Positions 1-8,098 of a stretch of 64,000 bases of DNA are shown in pieces. Below the pieces are notes generated by a model that ran no database searches, had not been told where the DNA came from, and was given only the letters and a program-made list of their open reading frames with translations. Both the position numbers and the translations under genes were made by a program. Source of the stretch: Streptomyces albogriseolus (GTDB taxonomy: Bacteria; Actinomycetota; Actinomycetes; Streptomycetales; Streptomycetaceae); the NCBI GenBank assembly GCA_014650475.1, contig BMVA01000004.1, positions 1 to 64,000 on the forward strand. Direction: 5' to 3'. Numbering within the stretch: position 1 is the first letter of the stretch; every line of letters begins with the position of its first letter.

Positions 1-106
1 AGGCCCTCACCCATTTCAAGATCACACGGCAGTGATCGCTGTCACCAACCTCCGTGGGCAGAACAACTAGGGCGCCGGTCGCCTTGGCGGGAGTCGCGCT
101 CGCGGC

Positions 107-862
107 TCAGGCGGTGAGAATCACGTCGTCTTGCGTGAGGGTCTCGCGGATCGTTTCGGTGAGCCGGTCGGCCGCGATCGACGCGTAGTGCTCGGTCTTC
201 TCCACGCCGATGAAGTCTCGGCCTTCCAGCAGAGCGGCGACGCCCGTGGAGCCGGAGCCGGCGCAGAAGTCGAGCACCGTGCCGCCCACGGGGCTGATCT
301 TGACCAGCTCGCGCATCACCTCGACGGGCTTCTGCGTGATGTGCTGGCGCTTCGCCCCCGAGGGCTGCGAGGCCGAGTACAGGCCGGGCAGATAGACGGG
401 GTTCCGGGAGCCGTCGATCGCTCCCTTCGACGCCCAGACGATGAATTCACAGTTCTGAGTGAACCGGCCCTTCTGGGGCCGTGCCTGTGGCTTGTGCCAG
501 GCCAGCACCCCGCGCCACAGCCACCCGGCCGCCTGAATCGCGTCCGTCGTGATCGGGAGTTGACGCCAGTCGGTGAACAGCAGCGCGGTCCCGCCGGTCT
601 TCGTAAGGCGGTGGGCTTCGGTCATGATCTGCGTCAGCCAGAACCCGTAGCTGCGCTGGTCCATGTTCTCGCCGGTGAAGTCCGGCAGGGTGTGCTGGGC
701 GTCGGCGGAGGTGTACTTCTGCTTCGCGGAGCGCGTGGTGCGCTCCTTCGCGGTCCTACCGCCTGAGTTGTACGGCGGATCGGTGATGACGGAGTCGACG
801 CAGCCGTCCGGAAGGCCGGCGAGAACACTGAGGGCGTCGCCCTGATGCAGGGAAAAAGGCAA
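107..862 (-). CDS. DNA adenine methyltransferase, beta class
   Basis: Transfers a methyl group from S-adenosylmethionine to DNA, most likely to adenine N6. The catalytic DPPY motif (DPPYNSGG) comes about 30 residues from the start and the SAM-binding FxGxGxT motif (FCAGSGSTG) lies near the C-terminus; this order defines the beta class. I start it at a TTG (862-860) with AGGGG six bases upstream, giving 251 residues; an open frame continues to 1054 but has no methylase character. It points away from the conjugation genes. No restriction partner is adjacent, so an orphan methylase protecting a mobile element is the likely role. DPPY suits N6-adenine; N4-cytosine is less likely. Confidence 0.85.
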   Translation of the reverse strand: MPFSLHQGDALSVLAGLPDGCVDSVITDPPYNSGGRTAKERTTRSAKQKYTSADAQHTLPDFTGENMDQRSYGFWLTQIMTEAHRLTKTGGTALLFTDWRQLPITTDAIQAAGWLWRGVLAWHKPQARPQKGRFTQNCEFIVWASKGAIDGSRNPVYLPGLYSASQPSGAKRQHITQKPVEVMRELVKISPVGGTVLDFCAGSGSTGVAALLEGRDFIGVEKTEHYASIAADRLTETIRETLTQDDVILTA

Positions 863-1316
863 AGAGGAACCCCTATTCGGGTGCGGAATCGCGGAGGGAA
901 CTAACCGCCTCGCACAGAAATCCTCGCGGGCCGCAATTGGGCATGCAGAAGCCCAGGGCCGCAGACCGAGGAGGGCGAGGGGGAGTCCAAAAACTGTAGA
1001 GGCGAAAGCGCCGACGACCAAGAAGTGCGCTGCTGAGGTGCCGGATTCCGGCACCTCACGCCGACTTTTTGGTCAACCGCCGATTCGCGCCTACTGTTTT
1101 TGAACCGCCCGGCGCACACCGCCGCTGGCTACTCCCCGACACACCTCACGGAGGTACCCCCTGCCCCGGCACACCTAGCTCACGGCCCGGCCACGCGGAG
1201 CGAGCGGCAACTCGCCCACACAGGCCCGTCCTGATCGCCCACCCCGGCCGCCGCGCCCTTCCAATCACGCCTCGCGCACGCGGCACGCCGGACACCGCAC
1301 CCCGAAGGACACGCTC
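863..1316. other. intergenic region before the conjugation cluster
   Basis: About 450 bases without a convincing gene between the divergent methylase and the conjugation cluster. It contains one perfect inverted repeat (1036-1058) followed by a T-rich stretch, and is the natural place for the cluster's promoter and operator. I could not pick a promoter hexamer with confidence. Confidence 0.5.
1036..1058. repeat. perfect inverted repeat, operator or terminator
   Basis: Two 11-base arms, GAGGTGCCGGA and its exact complement, flank a single T. A run of five T residues follows nine bases later on the plus strand. It could be an operator of the cluster or a terminator for transcription entering from the left; the one-base centre favours a protein-binding palindrome over an RNA hairpin. 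Confidence 0.5.
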
Positions 1317-1379
1317 ATGACGTCTCGCTACCCACCCATGCCCGAAACCGCTAGCCCCCGTGCGGTCCGCTCCGATTGA
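1317..1379 (+). CDS. 20-residue leader ORF coupled to the wall hydrolase
   Basis: ATG at 1317 has an excellent Shine-Dalgarno sequence (GAAGGA, seven bases away). The frame closes at TGA 1377-1379, which overlaps the TTG (1376-1378) where the hydrolase frame first opens. The hydrolase has no usable ribosome site of its own, so its translation is probably coupled to this leader. The alternative is that this is the true N-terminus of the hydrolase, split by a frameshift. Confidence 0.35.
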   Translation: MTSRYPPMPETASPRAVRSD

Positions 1380-2506
1380 AGTGGCTCGCCGCCGGCATCG
1401 GCGTCGTTTTCCTCTCCCCGATCCTGATCGGCGGCACCGGCATGATGCTGGCCTCCTCCGCCGACGCCGTGAAGAGCAGCGGCTCCTTCAGCAGCTGCCT
1501 GACCGACATAAACACCGACAAGGTCTCCGAGCAGGTCACCAAGATTCTCGACGGCGCATCCGGCAAGAACGTCCACGTCGAGGGCCTGGACCTGCCCGCC
1601 GAACAAGTCCCCAACGCCCAGACGATCGTGGCCGCCGGCCTCTCGCTCGACGTCCCCAAGAAGGGGCAGATCGTCGCGCTCGCCACGGCGATGCAGGAGA
1701 GCCGGCTGCGCAACCTCAACTACGGAGACCGGGATTCCCTCGGCCTGTTCCAGCAGCGTCCCTCGCAGGGCTGGGGCAGTGCCCAGCAGATCCGTGACCC
1801 GGTCTACGCCTCCGAGCAGTTCTACAAGCACTTGCTCAAGGTGAGCGGCTGGCAGCAGATGACTGTCACCCAGGCCGCCCAGGCCGTGCAGAAGTCCGGC
1901 CTGCCGGACGCGTACGCGCAGTGGGAGGACCTGGCCACCGCACTGCAGGAAGCCATCGCCAAGACCTTCCCCGGCGGCAACGACGCGGACGGCAAGGATG
2001 CGGACCAGGGCGAGCAGCCGTCGACTGGCACGACCGGCTGCGCGCCGGGCCAGGACGGATCCGGCTTCGGCCGCATCCCCGAGGGAAGCGTCCCGAAGGG
2101 CTACGCGATTCCCAAGAACGCCGATCCGAAGGCGCGCAAGGCCATCGAGTGGGCGATGCACCAGCTCGGCACGCTCTACCAGTGGGGCGGATCCTGCACC
2201 AACTCGCACGGCCCCGACCCCATGGGCCGCTGCGACTGCTCCAGCCTGATGCAGCAGGCGTACGCGCATGCCGGCGTCACGCTCACCCGCACCACCTACA
2301 CGCAGGTCAACGAGGGTAAGGCGGTCTCGCCCGCCCAACTTGAGCCCGGTGACCTGATCTTCAGCCGTGGCACGGCCGCCCAGCCCGAGCACGTCGGCAT
2401 GTACATGGGCGAGGGCCTCGTGATCGAGGCGCCGCGCACATCGAAGCCTGTCCGGATCACCCCGATCAAGGACTGGACGATTCTCGCCGCCCGCCGCGTC
2501 TTCTGA
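1376..2506 (+). CDS. bifunctional peptidoglycan hydrolase (lysozyme-like + NlpC/P60), VirB1-like
   Basis: Opens the cell wall for the transfer channel. An N-terminal membrane anchor (residues 5-30) is followed by a lysozyme-like module with the motif SLGLFQQRPSQGWG (about residues 120-150), then an NlpC/P60 cysteine-peptidase domain. In the latter the Cys lies in RCDCSS (about residue 287) and the His in PEHVGMYMG (about residue 338). At 376 residues it matches the two-domain hydrolases of Gram-positive type IV secretion clusters. The start is TTG, apparently reached by coupling to the leader ORF. It is the first structural gene of the transfer operon. Confidence 0.88.
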   Translation: MKWLAAGIGVVFLSPILIGGTGMMLASSADAVKSSGSFSSCLTDINTDKVSEQVTKILDGASGKNVHVEGLDLPAEQVPNAQTIVAAGLSLDVPKKGQIVALATAMQESRLRNLNYGDRDSLGLFQQRPSQGWGSAQQIRDPVYASEQFYKHLLKVSGWQQMTVTQAAQAVQKSGLPDAYAQWEDLATALQEAIAKTFPGGNDADGKDADQGEQPSTGTTGCAPGQDGSGFGRIPEGSVPKGYAIPKNADPKARKAIEWAMHQLGTLYQWGGSCTNSHGPDPMGRCDCSSLMQQAYAHAGVTLTRTTYTQVNEGKAVSPAQLEPGDLIFSRGTAAQPEHVGMYMGEGLVIEAPRTSKPVRITPIKDWTILAARRVF

Positions 2507-2645
2507 CGCCGCCCCGTCCCGGCACCGCTCCGGGCGGGCCGCCGCCGCGGCCACTTCCGCGCCCCGAGCGCACCTCCCCCTCCGCTTCCCCACCTTCCCG
2601 CGGGCCCTCGCCTGGCCCGCGTATGCAAGGAGCCCCGCCACCCCT

Positions 2646-2960
2646 ATGTCCGTCCCTCTCTCCGACCGCGTCATCCAGCTCGCCTACGACCCAGGAATCT
2701 CGCCCAAGGGCGGCGGGTTGCCCGGGCTGAGCGTGCTGAAGAACGTCGTCAACTCGATCAATCTGTTCGGGATCATCGCCGTCGTCGGCGCCCTCGCCGT
2801 CTCGCTCGGCGTGTGGGCCTGGGGTCACCACACCGGTGGTCACCAGGCCGAGGCCAACGGCAAGAAAGGCGCGGTCGTGGCCGCGGGCGCCGCCCTCGGT
2901 CTGGGTGCCGCGAACGGCATCGTCGCCTTCTTCTCGGCCCTCGGCTCGCAGGTCCGCTAA
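2646..2960 (+). CDS. small two-helix membrane protein (DUF6112-like), T4SS cluster
   Basis: A 104-residue protein with two hydrophobic helices (about residues 40-57 and 76-98) joined by a short polar loop, with no signal peptide. Length and topology fit the small membrane proteins (DUF6112-type) that precede VirB6-like genes in actinobacterial type IV secretion clusters, and recall VirB2 pilins. The ATG follows AAGGAG. Its stop overlaps the next start by one base (TAATG), so the two are translationally coupled. The pilin role is inferred. Confidence 0.7.
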   Translation: MSVPLSDRVIQLAYDPGISPKGGGLPGLSVLKNVVNSINLFGIIAVVGALAVSLGVWAWGHHTGGHQAEANGKKGAVVAAGAALGLGAANGIVAFFSALGSQVR

Positions 2961-3652
2961 TGCGGAAGCGATTCTCCTCCTTTTCGCTGTCCTCGTACGG
3001 CGCAGGCTGGTCGGCCAACCGGCGCATCGCGATCGTCGCCTCCGTCGTCGCCGTCCTGCTCGCCATCGCCGGGATCGTCGCCCTGCTGACCGGCGGCGGG
3101 AACGGCCACCCGGCTCCCGACACCGCCGCACCCGCCCCAGCTGACAGCCCGTCCTCCTCAGAGGCCGCCCCGAAGCCTTCCTCCGGATCCGGGTCGGTGC
3201 CCAAGCCTCCGCAGATCGCCGAGCCGGTCGCCTACGCCAAGGCGGCGGCCCAGATGCTGTGGTCCTACGACACCCGCGACACCAGCCGCGACCAGCAACT
3301 CGCCGGCATGCGCGCCTGGATGACCACCGAGACCAAGTACGCCGACTGGGCCTCGGTCTCCGGCCAGGTGCCCGATCCGGTGCCGTGGTCACGGATGGCC
3401 GACCAGGACCAGCACGCCACCGGCACGGTCACCGAGGGCCACTACCCCTCCGCGTTCAAGGCGGCCCTGGCCGACGACCCGTCCGCGATCACCCAGGCAT
3501 ACATCTACGTCGTCACCGTCAACGGCAAGCAGCAGATCGCCTGGAGGAAGGGCGGCGGCGGAGCCGAGGAACGCGCCGTGACCCTCGCCGTGCAGTGCCG
3601 CCCGAATCACGACTGCACCTTGGCCGCCATCGCTCCGAGCGTCACGCAGTGA
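2960..3652 (+). CDS. bitopic conjugal transfer protein with NTF2/VirB8-like C-terminus
   Basis: One membrane helix (about residues 23-45) is followed by a Pro/Ala/Ser-rich linker and a soluble extracytoplasmic domain of about 140 residues. That layout, and the pattern of helices then strands ending in two cysteines, resembles VirB8/TcpC-type assembly-scaffold proteins. It starts at the ATG overlapping the previous stop. The family assignment rests on architecture and position, not a diagnostic motif. Confidence 0.65.
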   Translation: MRKRFSSFSLSSYGAGWSANRRIAIVASVVAVLLAIAGIVALLTGGGNGHPAPDTAAPAPADSPSSSEAAPKPSSGSGSVPKPPQIAEPVAYAKAAAQMLWSYDTRDTSRDQQLAGMRAWMTTETKYADWASVSGQVPDPVPWSRMADQDQHATGTVTEGHYPSAFKAALADDPSAITQAYIYVVTVNGKQQIAWRKGGGGAEERAVTLAVQCRPNHDCTLAAIAPSVTQ

Positions 3653-3688
3653 CCCGCGCCTGACATAAGAATGGAGGAGTAACTCCCC

Positions 3689-5071
3689 GTGGGTTTCTGT
3701 GATATTCCCCTGGCAGACAAGCTGTGTGCCGTCGGTGACGCGGTGGATTTCGCCTCGGACCCCGGCAAGGCCATCGGCGACTGGATGGCGAAGTCGGCAG
3801 GTGAACTGGCAGCCGCCGCTGCCGATCTGGCGGCCGAAGCGGTCAACACCACCACGAAGGTCGACCTGAACGCCGGCTGGTTCCGCGACAACTACGAGAT
3901 GCTCTTGCCGCTGGGCCTGGTCCTGCTGGTCGCGACGTTCTGCGCGCAGCTGGTGCGGGCCGCGGTCAGACGCGACGGACAAGCCCTCACACAGGCATTC
4001 ACCGGCACCATGTCGGGCGTTCTGTTCGCCTTCTGCGCCATCGCCCTGACCACGGTTGCCGTCGAGGTGGTCGACGCCGTCTCCGACGGCCTGTTCAAGG
4101 CCGCGAAGCTGGACATCGCGTCGGCGGTTCGCCGCATCGTGAAGGTGAACCAGATCGCCGGCCTGTCCGGACTGGGCTGGCTCGTCGCGGTCGTCGCCGG
4201 TCTCGGCGCCGCCATCGGCGCCTTCCTCTACTGGTGCGTGATGATGGTCCGCAAGGTCGGCATCCTCGTCATGGTCACCCTGGCGATCTTCGCAAGTGCC
4301 GGCGGCGGCTGGGAGGTCGCACGCCGCTGGCGCAAAGGCTGGATCGAAGCCACCGCCACCCTCGTGGTCTCCAAGCTCCTGATGACCGTGATCTTCGTAC
4401 TCGGTATCGCTGCCATGGGCAAGACCGAGGCCAAGGACGGCATCGCCGCTCTGGCCGACGTCATGTCCGGCATCGTGATCATGATCCTGGTCCTGCTGTG
4501 CCCGTACGCCGTCTTCAAGTTCGTGCACTGGGCGGCCGACGGCACCGACGGAGAGTCCATCCACCGGGCCGGTGGCGCTGGAGCCCAGATCGCCAAGGCC
4601 CACGCCGAGAAGGCCGCCCGCAAGGCCACCGCAGCTGCGGCCACCGCAGGAACCGGTGGCGCTGCAGCCGGAGCAGGCACCGCACCACAGGGGCCCGACG
4701 CCGCTGGCGGGGGCGGTTTCCCCGGCGACGTCGCCGCCAACCCGACCGGTGGAGGCGCAGACGGCAGGGAAGGATCGCAGGGCGACGGCGGAACGGGCGT
4801 CTCGCCCGGTGGCGATGCCGTCAAGTCCGGTCTGGAGAAGGCCGTCCAGCCCGGGCCGACGAGCGTGTCGGACGACACCACCGGCCAGGTGGGCGGCAGC
4901 CCGGGTCCGGGCGGATCCGGCGCAAGCGCCGCGTCCGGCCAGGGCGGCGGATGGCAGTCCACGGCGCCGACCACGACTCCGCCGCCGCAGGGCGCACCCC
5001 CGTCCCCCGGCTCACAGAACGCCACGTCCAGCGGGTCGGCCTCACCGCCGCCGCCACCGACCGGCCTCTGA
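3689..5071 (+). CDS. polytopic conjugal transfer protein, VirB6/TrbL-like
   Basis: Inner-membrane channel candidate. Residues 70-290 hold about six hydrophobic segments, including a long central pair; residues 300-460 form a low-complexity Gly/Ala/Pro tail, probably cytoplasmic and disordered. This is the usual plan of TrbL/VirB6 proteins in Gram-positive systems. The start is GTG at 3689 with GGAGGAG nine bases upstream. It lies between the VirB8-like gene and the SCO6880-like gene. Confidence 0.75.
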   Translation: MGFCDIPLADKLCAVGDAVDFASDPGKAIGDWMAKSAGELAAAAADLAAEAVNTTTKVDLNAGWFRDNYEMLLPLGLVLLVATFCAQLVRAAVRRDGQALTQAFTGTMSGVLFAFCAIALTTVAVEVVDAVSDGLFKAAKLDIASAVRRIVKVNQIAGLSGLGWLVAVVAGLGAAIGAFLYWCVMMVRKVGILVMVTLAIFASAGGGWEVARRWRKGWIEATATLVVSKLLMTVIFVLGIAAMGKTEAKDGIAALADVMSGIVIMILVLLCPYAVFKFVHWAADGTDGESIHRAGGAGAQIAKAHAEKAARKATAAAATAGTGGAAAGAGTAPQGPDAAGGGGFPGDVAANPTGGGADGREGSQGDGGTGVSPGGDAVKSGLEKAVQPGPTSVSDDTTGQVGGSPGPGGSGASAASGQGGGWQSTAPTTTPPPQGAPPSPGSQNATSSGSASPPPPPTGL

Positions 5072-5152
5072 TCCCCTGCCCGACTCCCGGGGGTGGGATG
5101 TGCACGCCACCTCCCACCCCTGGGTTCCACCCGCGCCTCCAGGACCCGCCCC

Positions 5153-6625
5153 TTGACTGATCTCTCCGTCGCCCCGGTCGCGGTGAAGTTCCCGCACCGG
5201 TCCCGCCGCGGCATCCTCCTCGGCCTCTCCTTGCCCCAACTCGTCCTCGTGTCGTGCACGTTGGCGCTGCTGCTGATCACGGTGATCTCCACCGGACTGC
5301 TCGGCGCCGTCGCCCTGGCCCCGCTGTGGGCTGCGTCGGGGGCGCTCGTCGCCATCCGCCGACACGGCCGCTCCTTGATCGACTGGGCGCCGATCGTCGC
5401 CCGCTACGCGCAGCGCCGCCGCACCGGCCAGATGCTCTGGCTCGCCCGGCCCGTCACCCGTCCCCGGCAGGACGGCATCCTTCACCTGCCCGGCACCGCC
5501 GCCTCGCTCAAGGTGGTCACCCCCGGCGACTCCGCCAACGGGGCAGCCGCGGTTTACGATCCGCACCGCCAGACCCTGACCGCCGTCGCCCGCGTCACAT
5601 CCCGAGCCTTCGCCCTGCTGGACGCCGCGACGCAGAACTACAACGTGAACGGCTGGGGGCGTGCGCTGGCGGGCATCGCCCGCACCGGGCACGTCGCCAC
5701 CGTGCAGGTCCTGGAGCGCACGGTCCCCGACTCCGGCGACACCCTCGTCCGCCACTGGGCCCAGCACGGCCAGCCCCAGACCCCGGTCGCCGGGCAGATC
5801 TACTCCGAACTGGTCGCCTCCGCCGGCCCGGCCGCCGCCCCGCACGAGACGTACCTCGCCATCTCTCTCGATCTCAAGGCCGCCAGACGACTGATCTCGC
5901 AGGCCGGTGGAGGGCTGCCGGGCGCGTTCACCGTCATGGAGCAGACCACCGCCTCCATCGCCCAGGCCGCCCGCAACGCCGGACTGCTGGTCACCGGGTG
6001 GCTGAGCGCCCGGGAGATCGCCGCCGTGATCCGCACCGCCTACGATCCGAAGGCCCTCGCCGCGCTCCAGCAGTGGTCCGACACCGGCCACGCCGAGGCG
6101 GACCCGGCAGCCGCCGGGCCCGTCGTCCAGGTCGAGGAGTACGACCGGCTCGCCACCGACACCGCCCGCCACGCCACGTACTGGGTGGAGAACTGGCCGC
6201 GGACCGAGATGGGGGCCGGGTTCCTGCACCAGATCATGTTCACCGCCGGCATCCGCCGCAGCCTCTCCCTTATCTACGTGCCGCAAGCGCTCGAGTCCGC
6301 GCTGCGGGACGTCCAGCGCAAGAAGGCGGCGATCATCGCCGACGCCAACGAACGCGCCCGCCGCGGCCAAGTCGACAGCGAGGAAGACTCCGTCGAGTAC
6401 GCCGACGTCAAACAACGCGAGCGCCAGCTCATCGCCGGGCACGCCGACGTCGCCCTGACCGGCCTGGTCACCGTCACCGCCGACACCGATGCCCTCCTCG
6501 ACGCGGCCTGCGCGCAGATCGAGACCGCCGCCGTCACCGCCGGCGTCGACCTGCGCCGCCTCAACTACCAGCAGCCGACGGCCTTCACCCTCGCCGCCCT
6601 GCCCCTCGCCCGCACCGCTCTGTAA
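5153..6625 (+). CDS. SCO6880-family conjugation protein
   Basis: A 490-residue protein named for its S. coelicolor relative. Two adjacent hydrophobic segments (residues about 25-70) have the PrgI-like layout of Gram-positive T4SS proteins. The remaining 400 residues are soluble, and their middle part (around WLSAREIAAVIRTAYDP) looks like the N-terminal domain of VirB4 proteins. The VirB4 ATPase in this cluster lacks that domain, so the two may work as split halves. The start is TTG 5153 with AGGA eight bases upstream; a longer frame to 5093 has no ribosome site. Confidence 0.78.
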   Translation: MTDLSVAPVAVKFPHRSRRGILLGLSLPQLVLVSCTLALLLITVISTGLLGAVALAPLWAASGALVAIRRHGRSLIDWAPIVARYAQRRRTGQMLWLARPVTRPRQDGILHLPGTAASLKVVTPGDSANGAAAVYDPHRQTLTAVARVTSRAFALLDAATQNYNVNGWGRALAGIARTGHVATVQVLERTVPDSGDTLVRHWAQHGQPQTPVAGQIYSELVASAGPAAAPHETYLAISLDLKAARRLISQAGGGLPGAFTVMEQTTASIAQAARNAGLLVTGWLSAREIAAVIRTAYDPKALAALQQWSDTGHAEADPAAAGPVVQVEEYDRLATDTARHATYWVENWPRTEMGAGFLHQIMFTAGIRRSLSLIYVPQALESALRDVQRKKAAIIADANERARRGQVDSEEDSVEYADVKQRERQLIAGHADVALTGLVTVTADTDALLDAACAQIETAAVTAGVDLRRLNYQQPTAFTLAALPLARTAL

Positions 6626-6651
6626 CGCCCTTCCAGACTCCGGGACATGCG

Positions 6652-7038
6652 CTGACATCCATCAACGACGACGAACTGAGACGCGAACTGCGCGCCCTGC
6701 TCACCTCCTGCCAGGAACTGGCCGCCCGCCACCGCGCCACCCTCGATCAGTACCGCGACAGCGCCGGCAACGTCACCGAGGGGAAGTACGCCGACTACGA
6801 CGAGGCCAGGATCAATACCGCCCTTGAGGCCAGCGACCGGTTCGACACGGTGCTCGAACGCCTCGCCGACCTCGTAGGCCCGCCGACTCCCCGCGCGTTC
6901 ACGCTCACCTTCGCCGGACGCGAGCGGCACGAAGGCCAGGCCCCGACGCGCTTCGTCGTCAACGCCGCCAACCTCGACGACGCTGCCCCCGCCTCCCCGG
7001 CGGCAAGGACCCCCATTGCCCCAACCCCGCACCACTGA
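6652..7038 (+). CDS. hypothetical protein
   Basis: A 128-residue soluble, helical protein, not recognised. The frame has no ATG, GTG or TTG after the end of the preceding gene. CTG 6652 lies six bases after GGGA and directly before the conserved-looking start (LTSINDDELRREL). It overlaps the next gene by 23 bases. Acidic and Arg-rich helices suggest a small cytoplasmic accessory protein of the transfer cluster. Confidence 0.55.
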   Translation: MTSINDDELRRELRALLTSCQELAARHRATLDQYRDSAGNVTEGKYADYDEARINTALEASDRFDTVLERLADLVGPPTPRAFTLTFAGRERHEGQAPTRFVVNAANLDDAAPASPAARTPIAPTPHH

Positions 7039-7489
7039 ACTCGACGCGCACCCCTACCTCCGCGCCGCCAGCGCCGGAGTCCGCCACCACACCCGGGCCC
7101 TGGCCCGGTCAGCGCCCGCCTCCCCAGCGCCGGTGGATCGCGTGCACCTCGACGTGGTCCACGCCCATCTGGCCGCGCTGCACCAGCTGCTCGACCAGCT
7201 CGCCGATTCCACCCAGCCCCCGCACCCCGCCGCCGGACGGCACCTCGCCACCGCGCGCACCCGGCTGTTCCAGGCCGCCGCCGGCGTGCACGACGCCTTC
7301 CATCTCCTGCCCGTCGCGGACGAACCCCCGACGGACACGGAATGCCGCCCCGAGCGGCTGCCCGAGGGACCTCCCGTCCTGACCATCTGCCAGCGCCACC
7401 TGACCGCAGGCCACGTCGTCCGCCGCAAGACCACCCCGAGCGACCTCAACACCCCACTGCACGGCCACACCACCACCTGCAGCCAGTAA
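7016..7489 (+). CDS. hypothetical protein, His-rich
   Basis: A 157-residue protein, largely helical and unusually rich in His, with a short Cys-containing tail (TICQRHL ... TTCSQ). The TTG start at 7016 is six bases after AAGGA. It overlaps the preceding gene in another frame and is followed closely by a secreted-protein gene. No family recognised. Confidence 0.55.
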   Translation: MPQPRTTELDAHPYLRAASAGVRHHTRALARSAPASPAPVDRVHLDVVHAHLAALHQLLDQLADSTQPPHPAAGRHLATARTRLFQAAAGVHDAFHLLPVADEPPTDTECRPERLPEGPPVLTICQRHLTAGHVVRRKTTPSDLNTPLHGHTTTCSQ

Positions 7490-7512
7490 CCCCCACCACC
7501 GAAAGGCCCTCA

Positions 7513-8052
7513 ATGCGCGCCCTGAAGCGCTCCACCTGCGCTGCCGTCATACTCGCCGCACTCGCCGGCACCGCCGCCCTGGCCACCGCCACCCCGGCAT
7601 CCGCCGCCAGCTACCAGTGCAAGACCAGCAGCCACTCCGTCGACGACCCGTCGTACAACGGCCCCGACTCCGACAACTGGGACTTCGACGTGACGCTCTG
7701 CGCCATGCGCTCCGGCGGCAATATCTACACCACCGCCACCGTGTACTGGGACGGCCCGTACACGGCCAAGAACCGCAATACGTACACCTTCAACAAGGCC
7801 AAGTTCCAGCTCCAGACCAAGAAGAGCGTCAGCGGCACGGACCCGGTCGTGAAGTCCGCTGCCTACACCGGACTTGAGTACGCGCTCGAACACAGCAGCA
7901 GCCACGGCAACGGCTCCTACTCGACCGGAACCCTCAAGTACCCGGCAGGCTCGGGCCGTTACCTCGCCGACGGCTACATCCAGTTGGACTGGTCGGGCGA
8001 CGGCAAGGACTACCGCAGCCCGGTTCTGTTCACTGCCTCACCGGTCGTCTGA
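7513..8052 (+). CDS. secreted protein of unknown function
   Basis: The first 34 residues form a clear Sec signal peptide: basic start, hydrophobic core, and a likely cleavage after ATPASAA. The mature protein (about 145 residues) is rich in Tyr, Ser and beta-type segments and has two cysteines (in YQCK and TLCAM) that could pair. The ATG follows GAAAGG. A small exported protein inside a conjugation cluster may act at the surface or in mating contact, but that is inference. Confidence 0.75.
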   Translation: MRALKRSTCAAVILAALAGTAALATATPASAASYQCKTSSHSVDDPSYNGPDSDNWDFDVTLCAMRSGGNIYTTATVYWDGPYTAKNRNTYTFNKAKFQLQTKKSVSGTDPVVKSAAYTGLEYALEHSSSHGNGSYSTGTLKYPAGSGRYLADGYIQLDWSGDGKDYRSPVLFTASPVV

Positions 8053-8098
8053 CCCCCACGCCACATCCGGACCGCAGTCACGTGAAAGCCGCCCCACC

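Noticed and set aside
107..1054. Longer start of the DNA methylase (315 residues)
   Set aside because: The extra 64 residues are unlike methylases, and the TTG at 862 has a good ribosome site right before the conserved start.
1328..2674. Long minus-strand open frame opposite the wall hydrolase
   Set aside because: Codon-position shadow of a GC-rich gene; composition is Arg/Gly/Val-rich without domain character, and the plus strand carries a clear hydrolase. The same applies to the large opposite-strand frames at 3389-4603, 5042-6658, 8078-9610, 24216-25628, 30138-31415 and 39433-41253.
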